From the NCBI GenBank assembly GCA_963580285.1, contig OY757020.1, positions 103,171,497-103,235,496 of the forward strand: a DNA stretch of 64,000 nucleotides. The letters run 5' to 3'. Below, in pieces: positions 10,901 through 22,900 of the stretch; within the stretch, counting starts at the first letter, position 1, and every line of letters starts with the position of its first letter. Position numbers and translations under genes: made by a program. This stretch comes from Lucinisca nassula. Its lineage: Eukaryota; Mollusca; Bivalvia; Lucinida; Lucinidae. The notes under the pieces are model-generated. The model was not told the origin of the DNA. It saw only the letters and a list, made by a program, of their open reading frames with translations, and searched no databases.

Positions 10901-13900
10901 ACTGCGTTCATACTTCAATGAACTGCAGAAAAATAAATTTCATTTCTTAATTAAACATATTTATTTCGGAATTAATATAAATTATACAAGCAAGTAAATA
11001 CAAACAAATCATAGGATAAGAACGAAAGCACAATTACTTATTGAGTTCTTCTCCTTACATGCTTAATATTGTATTATTGCAGGTGGTTGTTTGTCAAATA
11101 ATGTGAACTTAGGATCATACTGACATATAACTAATTGAATAATTAGAACTTGAGACAGAAAAAAAGGAACATATCAAAAGATAGGTATATTTACAAAACA
11201 AAATAAATAGATAAATATATAAATAAATAAATGAAAGTTTGGATGAAATGCAGTAAGAACTGCCATAAAAAGAAAACAGAGAAAATATAGTACGGTACAA
11301 AAGTAAACAAACGAAAAAGAAAAAAAAGAGAAAATCAAGCAGGGTTGGTGAGTGCTAGGGCGCGAGGTATAGGTAACGGATCCATACATCTTGTGAATTG
11401 GTAGGAGAGTCGTCGTAGAGTTCATTTGCATATTTAAAAGCGTTTCGTGGCGATAATATATTTGTGTACATTTGCGAATATAGCAGCATTTATGTCGTGG
11501 GATAGTGATGGGTCGCCATAAAGAACTTATGAGGTTGGGGTAGCGTACCTTGAAATTTCATTTAAGAGTTCCCCTCGCTGTCTCTGATATTGCATACAGT
11601 GGAAGAAGTAATGTTGGTTGTCTTCAATGCTCCCGCAGCTGCATAGAGGTGAAACAGATATATTCTTTAGAAAGAGGTGGAGATTTAAGGAGCTACAATT
11701 TGTTCTTAAGCGCGTATGCAAGATTTAGGGATTTCGTTTGCCGTTGTAATAATGTTTGGGAACAAGTGTTTTGTCTTTGTTTAGAAAATTCCTAAAAGCA
11801 TTTACAGATTCAATTTGTGTCGCTGCTTCTGAGAGCTCATTCCATGCCCTGATAGACGAAGGTAGAAACGAGTTGTAATAGAGTGTAGTTCGGGCATTAA
11901 TTTGATCAAGGTCGTTGGAATTTCTTAGGTTATAGCGTGATCTGTATTGGACAGTTTTTGGAACAAGGGACGAAAGATAGGTCGGACAGAGATTAGCTTT
12001 CATTTTATAAAATAGAGTCAGTTTATGTTTCTTACGTCTCTCTTCGAGACTTTCCCATTGAATTTCATTATATAGGTCGTTTATAGATACTAATTTTGTT
12101 GCACCAGTCGCTACTCTTGCTGCTTCATTCTGAATTTTATCTAATTCATTTTTTTCATATTGACTGCAATTATCCCAGAGTACATCTCCATATTCTAGTA
12201 TAGGCCTTATAAAAGTTAAATATATAGTTTCTAATGACTTCCTGTCTAATTTAAATTTAAGTTTTATCATAATATTAATCCTTGTCCATGCCTTTTCAAT
12301 AATATAGTTGATGTGACGATGCAAAGTACAGTCACTGGAAAAGTATATTCCAAGATGTTTGTGATTATCAACTTCAGTAATAGGTTGATTTTGCATGTAA
12401 ATAGGTGGATGCCTGTTTCTAATCAATCTGCGAGACACCAGAAGAGCTTCGGTCTTTGTGGGGTTAAAGGAAACTAGCCATGTGGCTGCCCATTGTGATA
12501 TTTTTTGAAGATCGGTATTGATACATCCTGCAGCGGAGATCGGATCATCAACAACTATGAATAGGCTTGTGTCGTCGGCAAATAAGCGTATTTTAGAGCC
12601 TATGTCGGTAACAATATCACTTATATAAACAAGGAAAAGTAATGGACCGAGGATCGAACCTTGAGGAACCCCTGCACGAATAAATGCCCCTTCAGATGTG
12701 GCAACTGGTATAACTACACGTTGCATTCTGTTATTCAGATAGCTTTTGAACCAGGCAAGTACTTCTCCTGTGACACCAGCTGATTGTAATTTAAATATTA
12801 GGCCGTCGTGCCAGACACGGTCGAAGGCTTTGCTGATGTCACAGATGACAGCTCTAACCTCTTTACCCTCATCTAGTGCTTGACAAAAGACATTGTAGAG
12901 GTATGTTAATTGATTAATGGTGGAGTCACCTGGAATAAAGCCGGATTGTAAAGAAGAAAGAATATTGTTATCTCGAAGATGGTTATAGAAATGTTTGAAT
13001 ACAAGTCTTTCGAGTACTTTATCTTCCGAGTTGAGTAGTGAGATAGGTCTGTGATTAGAAACAACAGACAAATCGCCTTTTTTGGGGACAGGACAGACAT
13101 TTGCTTCTTTATAAGAACTTGGAACTAGACCAGTACGTAATGACTGATTGAAAAGAGAACAGTAAGGATTAGATAGTTCTTGAGACAGTTCACGTATGAT
13201 ACGATTGCTGAGTCCGTTGGGACCAGTTGCTTTATTGACTGGTAAAACTTTAAGCACATATTCGACTTCTTCTGTTGTTAGGACAATGCTATTTAATTCT
13301 GATGTTATTGATGTTGGAAAGATAGCTGGCAAATGTGCGTTCTTGTCGTTCACACTCGACTGGCTCTGAAAATAGTTGTTTAAAATATTAGCCTTGTCAT
13401 GGTCATCGGTATACAAATTATTGTTATGTTCGATAGGGGGTAGCTGAGATTTGCTATTTGGCGTAATAAAATATTTTAAAGTTGACCACCAGTCCTTAGA
13501 AGAGAGAGTTTGTGAAGTAAGTTTTGCAGTAATTTTTTCATGGAGTGCTTGTTTCGAATCGCGGATCATTTGTGTTGTTTTATTATGCAATGTTTTAAAT
13601 TTGGACCAGTACACAGGTATTTGTTCTTTTAGCTTTTTTGTATAACCTTTTTGCGTTTCCTTATATTCTTTTTAATATGTGCTGTTATCCAAGAAGGTTC
13701 CTGAGGTTTAATACTAATTATTTTATTTGGTATGCATTCTGTGTCTAAAGCGGAGACATGATTAGTAATGTTATTTGCATAAACATCAATGTCATTATCC
13801 TGGAGTGAATTCCAGTCAACAAGACGTGCCTTATTTCGAAGTGCATTGTAATCGCCTCTATCATAATACCAAATAAGTCGTTCAAAGGATTTATATTTAG

Positions 13901-16804
13901 GCTTTGAAAATTTAATAATGGCTTACATCGGGCAATGGTATCGTATATTTTGCTGTAGGGAGGGTTCGCCTACACCACTGGCAATAAGACTTTCTCTGTT
14001 GCTCGTAAATAGCAAATCGATAATAGATGATGAGTGTTCTGTGAAATGAGTGGGTTCGTTGATAGACTGATATAGGGAATACTGCGAGCAGACTGATTCA
14101 ATTTTTCTTAGAGCGCTATTGTTATACACATTAAGGTTAAAGTCTCCAGTTAATATTATATCATTTATACCTGTATCAACTGCTAGACCAATTGAGTCTT
14201 CAATGTTGGAAAAAAGTTGAGAGTTCGAATTAGGAGGTCTGCAGAATAGGCCTACTAGGATACGTTTATGAGAATTTGCAATTTCAGTCCAAATACTTTC
14301 TACATTCGGTATTTCTAGATCGTTGCGACGCTTGTAATGTAGCCCTTCTTTGACGTACAGTATAACACCCCCATGTGAATCTCCAGCTCGGTCTTTCCTC
14401 TCAGGCCTGTTAAAAGACTGCAGCATTAAATCTTCCGTGTCTATGGATGCGTTAAGCCATGTTTCAGAGAAGCAGAGAATGTCAAAGTCAATCAGTTCTG
14501 TATGTAATATATACAATTTTTGAAAAATACTTTGCACATTATAGTGAACAATGGATAAGTTGTGAGTAAGAAGTAAGAAGTTAGAAACAGTTGCATTTGT
14601 ACTTAATGAAGAGACTGAGCTATTTAGAGAATGCTCCGACAGCGGTCCGGGGTTCGGATGCACATCGCCGGATAAAAATATAAGAGACACAAGCCAAACG
14701 GCAATAAGACTTTCTCTGTTGCTCGTAAATAGCAAATCGATAATAGATGATGAGTGTTCTGTGAAATGAGTGGGTTCGTTGATAGACTGATATAGGGAAT
14801 ACTGCGAGCAGACTGATTCAATTTTTCTTAGAGCGCTATTGTTATACACATTAAGGTTAAAGTCTCCAGTTAATATTATATCATTTATACCTGTATCAAC
14901 TGCTAGACCAATTGAGTCTTCAATGTTGGAAAAAAGTTGAGAGTTCGAATTAGGAGGTCTGCAGAATAGGCCTACTAGGATACGTTTATGAGAATTTGCA
15001 ATTTCAGTCCAAATACTTTCTACATTCGGTATTTCTAGATCGTTGCGACGCTTGTAATGTAGCCCTTCTTTGACGTACAGTATAACACCCCCATGTGAAT
15101 CTCCAGCTCGGTCTTTCCTCTCAGGCCTGTTAAAAGACTGCAGCATTAAATCTTCCGTGTCTATGGATGCGTTAAGCCATGTTTCAGAGAAGCAGAGAAT
15201 GTCAAAGTCAATCAGTTCTGTATGTAATATATACAATTTTTGAAAAATACTTTGCACATTATAGTGAACAATGGATAAGTTGTGAGTAAGAAGTAAGAAG
15301 TTAGAAACAGTTGCATTTGTACTTAATGAAGAGACTGAGCTATTTAGAGAATGCTCCGACAGCGGTCCGGGGTTCGGATGCACATCGCCGGATAAAAATA
15401 TAAGAGACACAAGCCAAACGGTAAGCAGACATGAAAAAAAAATCACGGCAATATTGGACGTAAATTCAATATTTTCGATTATTTTGCTACTTGGTTTTGC
15501 CCGACAAGTTATATAGATGGATATTAAGACCCAATTTTTCGCTGTCTTGCACCGACTGTAATATTGAAAAAGTCAGTATTGAATGTTTATATACTGCTGT
15601 TAATACAAAAAAGTGAAGTAAAAGGATAAAACAACCTCCACAACGCCAGACTGGCATGACGGCAAAGTGCTTCTTACTTCGAAATAAATTCATGTTACAG
15701 ATGAAAGAAGTACAATGAAAAGGAAAATTGCCATTATTTTAACTTGACAAGCACCACGATACATGGAGAAGTCACTTCACACGCGCGCCCTGTCACCCAC
15801 CAATCCATGAGTAAGAGTAGAGAAAAACAGGAAAAAAGTAATACACATGCAAAAAAGAGGATATTGAATGGCTGTTTTAATTTTGACATAGTATATTACA
15901 GTGTAACTTCAATGTTTCGAACACAGACGGTCCGTTTACATTTGCTAAATCAAACATGTCTTAAGTCTCAGCGGTGTTATTCCCATAGCTCTAGCTCCGA
16001 ATTATAATAATAATAATTCAGGACCGACATGCCATCACGAAAAGGTATATCATGTGTTCCCACCAGAAACGCATCAATGAGGCGATTCGAATGAGCACAA
16101 ACAACACATCCTATCTAGCATAACTATACCCCTCGGGCATGGCGCTATGCAAAGAACCCCAGAGTCGTAAAATACCTCCGTCTCGAACATATATTCATCG
16201 TTTCAACGATGTTCGAACCAGTAAAGTTACATTGCATATTAGTTATGAAAACGTCTAACTCTGAGGTTCTGTATGTGCCAACAAATAAACAAATAGAATA
16301 TATAATAACGCATTATCATTATAACAAAGTTGAAAGGCTAGATAATTAGGTATCACCATAGCTCAAAGCTCCTTTCAATAACGCCCATACTCCGTGTAAT
16401 ATGATGGTCATTTCTTGAAATGTACAACAAACAATTACAAACGTGTTATATCACCAAGATCTGCCCTTGGCAAGGACTGCGGGTGCTCATTCGACCAACT
16501 CTCCGACTGGGCACCGCAGTCAAGACGCCATAGCCTAAAGGGTGAGAACCCATTCCTCTATAAACCCTTTTTTTTTTTTTTTTAAAGATCTTTGCATAGA
16601 CAATAGGCACTCATGAGAATGTATACATTTGATTAATAGTTGCATATAACACAGGGATCACTGTTTACGCACTTTCACAATGTTTAAACAGCCCTGGTTT
16701 AGCGATGGCTGTTTCGAACCATCATTAAGTCAAGGCTGTTACAGGTGGATACTACGATAATATGTTCTTGCAACCCGGTACAATCTTTATTCTTTATTTT
16801 CAGT

Positions 16805-16859
<55 letters not shown>

Positions 16860-16872
16860 ACACACACACACA

Positions 16873-16904
<32 letters not shown>

Positions 16905-19900
16905 TGCGGTAGGTGTCCGCCAGAAACGCCTCGACATGACGGCCCTAACGAGCACCCACAACCCATGACCCGAGAAGAGCGAGAAAAACAATGTCAACAA
17001 TATATACCCGGGCGAACCACAGTTTTCTCTATGTGAAGTGGGGTTCGCGGTAAGAACATTTGACGGACCATCAATCTGATGCCAAGAATCCATCTGATGC
17101 AAAGAACGATCGCATCAACTGTCGGTAATGAAGGTGGCACCAATTTGGCCGCACAATTATCAGAGTTCACAAAATTATCAAAATAATAAATATTCAGATG
17201 CATGTATTGATCAGTTGTCCAATGATACATGCAATCTCAAGTCCAATGATATATGCAATCTCAAAAACGGTTGATTTTCAGGGTATTTGAGTTACCTCCC
17301 CTTCCAGTAGAATCGTATGACCACCTTGTGATCAATGAGATATATTGTCCTTATTATCATTCAAAAACATAGATGGTAAGCGACCGCCAGAATCGCCTTG
17401 GTGGGGCGGCCCTAACGAGCACCTACAACCCATATCTACGGGAAAAAGTAAGAGCATAATGTATATCCCTCCAAGCCCCAGTTTTCTTTATGTACAGTAG
17501 TTTAACGAGTTGTGAACTTGATGTCCAAACAAAATAAAAAATAATAATAATAAAAAAAAAAACACCGCATCCACCGGCGACAAGCAAAGGGGTAACAAAT
17601 TGAAGTTCCATTTTCAGAGTTTACAATATTATCTAATTTATTAATATACAGATGCATGGGTTGGCCAATTGTTTATTTGCTATATGAAATCTTTTATTTC
17701 TCCAAAATTGCTAGTTTCCGGGCGTGAAATTAAATATTATAATAAAGAACACAGGCCGTAGGTGCCCGCCAGAACCGCCCTGGTTAGGCGGCTTCAACGG
17801 ACACACACAACCCACGCCCCCGAGAAGAAAATTACGCGTTCCCTTGCAAAATGATATTTTGCAAGTTCATTGGTTAGATCGCATTGATATCTATCAGTAT
17901 GCCAAAAATTGTTTAAATATTCCAAGCGGTTAAGTCACTATCACCAATTTTCACAAACGGGTTACGTACGGACAACAGACAGACCATATATGGCTTTGCG
18001 GCCATTTTGGTCATGTGACCTGGACCCCATGAGCAAATTTTGGTTTCCCCCACCCAATAGAGGCTCCATATGAAATTGGACTTCAATCGGCCCAACGGTT
18101 TCCGAGAAGAAGCAGTTCGAAAATTTTCACATTTTCGCCTCGGCGAGGCTATACTAAATGGAATGTAATATTTCGCAAGTTCATTGGTTAGATCTCATTG
18201 ATATCTACATGTATCAGTATGCCAAAATTGTTTAAATATTCCAAGCGGTTAAGTCACTATCACTAATTTTCACAAACGGCTTACGGACGGACAGACAGAC
18301 TGACAGACTGACCGAATGACACGGTGATTTTAGGGCACTCTTAGAAAATCAACCGACTTCAGTTGGTCGCTTTTTCTGCGGGTCGTGCAATTTGGATTCA
18401 TAGTGGTCGGAATGACCGACGACTTTTAAGCGTGTGTTCTAATAGTGTTACCTAAATAGCAATGGCTGTTTTGGTGCCAATAGGCCTGTAGGACTTTTCC
18501 TTTTTTTTTCTTTGTGATAAGTTGAAACCAAGGAAAAAGCGTTTCAATATGTACTTTTTCTAATGTTTGTGGTTCTCGCTCTCTCTAGAACAGCTAGAGG
18601 GGTCGTTGGTTTTATTCTGGGCGTCTACAGACTTTCGGATCAGTCTGTAAACCGAGATCCCGTCCCAATATTACCCTACTTGTTGATGGGCCGTGAACCT
18701 CTAAACACATACACACCTCTGCAAACAGTGTAGATCCAAAACTAAAGAAGAAGTCATCTGATCAGGGCCAACACTGTTTGTCATTCACAATGTAAATTTG
18801 AATGAATAAATTGTATACATTGTATCAAGTAATTTCATTGGCTCATGGTCAAGAATGGGTATAGCAAAATTTATTTGTTCAACAGGACAAGGGTTAGGGT
18901 AATGTACCCATTTAGATTTTTATGAGAATCTGTCATTCGACATGAGCCAGAGCCCGGTAACTATGCACACGGGTGAAAGTCCCACAAAGTTGGAAGCAAC
19001 GTCTCCAAAATGACCTATACAGTGCTGACGGGGAGGTTAAACCACAAATCAAGCAAGCAGTCACAATTAACCCTTATGCCGCTGCATGAATTAATTTAGC
19101 CACACCCATTTTACATTTCAATCAATCAAATTACTTGATGTAATTTTTAATATTCCTTCAAGTTTGCAAACTGAATGACCAACAGTGTAGATCCTGATCA
19201 GATGGCTTCTTGGACCTACACTGTTTGTAAAGGAAAGGGTTATTGTGTTCAGCAGGATAAGGGAAATTAACGTATTGTTTTAACATTCCATTACATAACA
19301 CCCCAGTGCGACATTGCATTTTTCACATCTCCAAAAATGGCTACTTTTTTTAGGAAAATCCGTGATATTTTTCTTATTTATACTGCTAACATAGGTTGTG
19401 GTGCTCTTTAGAACCGCCTCATTTAGGCGGTTCTAACGAGTACCTACAACCTATGTCTTGAAGCAGAAATAATGAAGATAATGAATACCCTTAAACCCGA
19501 GTTGTCTCTGTATAAAGTGGGGTTTAGTGGGTATTCATATCACAGACTTGTTCACGTGATGCATTGAAGCAGACGCATGAATAATGAACCTAAGCAAGGA
19601 TCAGCATTAAAAACATTCTGATCCCAAAATCTCCCACAGCGAAGGTTCTTGTGAGATTGCAGAGATCAGCTGGATTGCACAGATTGTCAAAAAAAGGGGA
19701 CAAATACCCCAAAATACAATGTTTACAGAGATCTGGAAAAAGCGATTTAAAAGCAAATCCGCCAGTGACAGACATCTGCGATTTTAACTCTAATTCGCTA
19801 ATCTGGTAAAAGGGATTTTAACGTGAAACCGCTATTGCCAGACGTCTGTCAGTATACATAGATCTGGTCTTTCGCTATCATTGACTCTTACTACTCATGT

Positions 19901-22900
19901 CCCTAACAATTTTCATATTCCCACTGGCGTTTGGGCTATTTAAATTCGACTTTGCGCATTTTTTTTTTATTTTGCTTTTTAATCTACGGCCTTTCACTTA
20001 TTTCGAGCCGATCGTTAATCACAGGTGGGTGAAAACCCGAGTACTGGGAGGAAAAACCACCTGACCTTCCGTTGCAGAACTTGGCGTCTCACATATGGTC
20101 CAAAGAGAGGCTCGAACCAGAACGGTGAGAGACCAAATGATTAAGAGTCAGCGCCGTAGGCCACGGAGGCCCGTGACTGTATGCAAAAAGTTGACCAGTT
20201 AAGACTGATCACAGCCTTTACAACAATTTAGTCCCAACAACATCTGTGTTTTTCGATGATTAATGGTCCACACACGACTCAAGCGCCCTGTGCAGACTGT
20301 GCGCATGCCCAGGCTGGTCTGAGTATTGGCTGGGCAAACATCCAAGATGCACAACATTTCTGTCCACTGGAACTAACATTAAAAAAATTTTTGATGCTCA
20401 ACTGAGAAAAAAACGTGTGTTAACAAGTCCCTAATTTATCTAGAGAAGACTAGAGTTTACAGAGGTATACATAATTTTTCTTATTTCTGCCCAAACTATA
20501 GGTTGTGAGTACTCATTGAAGCGGTTCTAAGTAGCACCCAACTCGATAGAAGCGCCTCAATAAGGCGGTTCTAACGAGCACCCACAACCTATGTTTTGGG
20601 GATGAATAAGATGAAATTCACATGTTTATCAGAAAAAATAGCGGTTTTGAAGACACGAGTATGTCACACGGATGTGTTATCGTAATGTAGATATTGAAAC
20701 ATTATAATTTGCTGTTATTTCATTTTTCTGAGCAATACATATATTATTTCTGAACATGAATTTTGTTTAAACCTCGATGCCGTTAATTGTCAACCCTTTT
20801 TGGGAAGGTTTCGTCAGGAAAATATGTATGCTTGTTGTTATCTAAGAATAGAGGACAAATCAATATAGTTTTTCTGTTATAAATAAATAATATATTTCGT
20901 TATACAAAACAGCATAAATATATCGTAACAATGAACAATTGTATATTTTATATACAGAGGTAACTGGTCAAAACTGGCTAAGTAAATATGGCGAAAACAC
21001 GCCTATTCAAATATACTGAAAATTTTACCAACAAAAAATGAAAAATAAAAATACTGATATGTTTTCTTATATCTGCTCAAAACGTAGACTGTTGGTAATC
21101 GTTAGAACCGCCTCTGTGAGGTGGCTCTAACGAATACATACAACTCAAAACTTATATTGTGGGTACTCGATACCATCGCCTCTGTGATGCGGTTCTTACG
21201 AATACCCACACTCTATGATTTTGGGCAGAAATAAGAAAAATAATGTATACCCCTGTTAACCCCAGTTTTACTATATAAAAGTGGGGTGGGGTGGGGGTAA
21301 ACTATATAGGCGCGCTTTCGTTTTGAACAACGCGTCACAAAGTCCATGTGATGACCACCCTTGAAACCCCCATTCACATGTATCTGAATTAAAGTGGCGT
21401 CCACGTGGATATTCAATACTTTCCTCAAAATCATAGATTCTGGGTACTCATACGTTTTCTATTGAAGTTCCCGGTGAACTTCTTCAGCAATTAAATTCGT
21501 AACATTGCAATATGATAAACATAATCTTACACCCGTGGTCATTTCATATGGAATTAATGAACCTCGCTGAATGCTCATTTTATACATTTCATCTTTAATG
21601 ACTACTCGGGTAAGATCCATTATTTAAGTTCTTCGTTCACGCCTTCATGGGAGGCGACCCAAAATAGTGTGTACAGTATCTTTGTCAGTTGGGGTTATTA
21701 CCCTTTGACGAAATGCATATAAGTCAATATATATATTTTTTGCTGAAAAAAATGCCTGCAAATCAAACACTGCACTTGCTGGATCATTTTTACATTTTGA
21801 CCACTAACGAATTCGTTAAGCTAACCACTGGTCCAGTACGGGCCTCCGTAGCCTAATGGGCCAGAGCGCTGACTCTTAAACATTGGGTCTTTCACTGCTG
21901 AAGTTCGCGCCTCGGTCGGGCCACATGGTAGCCGCCAAGTTCTGCAACTGGATGAAGGTCAGGTGTTTTTCTCCGGGTACTCCGGATTTCGCCCACCCCT
22001 GATTCACGATTGGCTCGAAATAAGTGAAATAATCTTGAAAAGGACGTAAAATTAATAATGAAAATAAAATAATTCTGGTCCAGTGTTCATCCTTTCACTT
22101 CAAAGAGGCTCCCATTTCACATACACAAACAGGAAGATGTACTTTGTCGGCCAGCGAGTCACTACTGGGGTATAATTTTGCCAGGCGGCCTGCAGAAACG
22201 CATCTAAAACGGTCAGATAATAAAATGTCAATCCCATCAAGAACAACCATAATCCATAGAACTGCATGATCGCCACTGCACGTGAGCAGGCAAACCTGTC
22301 AATGAGCCAGAAAATATACGCCAAAATACACGTCGCCATCGCGTAAAATATCAGGTGGAACAAGTCTGGACAAACGTCATATTGCGGGTACCTCTTTCGA
22401 AACACAAATATTACGATCAATTCAACAAGCATCACAGCCCAAATTAGGTCAAAGGTCAGCCACGATACCCAAGAATTTCCAAAACTGGCGCCAATAACAT
22501 GGGCTATGATTGGATACGTCCCAAATATTGTCATGAGTATATCGCTGATAATCTGCAGATGAGGCGTGGAGCTGAAAGGTTTAAACTTCAGTGTTGTAAT
22601 TAGTTTAATTATGACCACAGCTTGCATAAGGTTTAACACTGCTCCTTGTGTTTTCTTAAACCCATTCCAAAGGGTAGCGTTGTGCAAGGCCGACATTACA
22701 CCATACCCTATGATCAAGCTGAAAATATACCGAGATCCAACGCCCACGTTTCTTGATGTGATTAATCCGAATAATCCCTGGCATGCTACTAGAATTCCAA
22801 ATAACATGGAGAAAGTCTCTTTGAGTACGCCGTTGTCATCTCGCAGATACTGATACTCACAATGACCATAGGTTGGCGTCATGGCCGTGAAATTGTAGGT

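Larger units (their letters stand above)
13923..15446 (-). pseudogene. Endonuclease ORF of the non-LTR element, internally duplicated
   Basis: 507 codons. Residues 1-19 are hydrophobic (signal-like); 20-28 are GDVHPNPGP. An AP-like endonuclease follows: [38 protein letters not shown]. From residue 250 the sequence [19 protein letters not shown] and the whole endonuclease repeat identically. The C-terminus ends YHCPM at a TAA (13923-13925). The same frame continues beyond it with family-like sequence ([20 protein letters not shown] ... [16 protein letters not shown]), so that stop is a lesion. The usual single endonuclease is about 220 aa. Confidence 0.85.
11160..15470 (-). mobile_element. CR1/Rex-type non-LTR retrotransposon, decayed
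   Basis: On the minus strand in order: hydrophobic N-terminus with 2A-like motif, AP-like endonuclease (twice), a linker, reverse transcriptase, and a Cys-rich C-terminal tail. The final codons read out to a TAA at 11434-11436 and an A/T-rich tail follows. Translation is blocked by in-frame stops at about 13923, 11725 and 11530 and by a frameshift near 13640-13665. No gag-like ORF1 is seen upstream. Both boundaries are approximate. It lies in the 30-kb FAM20C intron, antisense to that gene. Confidence 0.85.

Noticed and set aside
16699..17102. ORFs rich in Cys-Val
   Set aside because: Translation of the (CA)n microsatellite.
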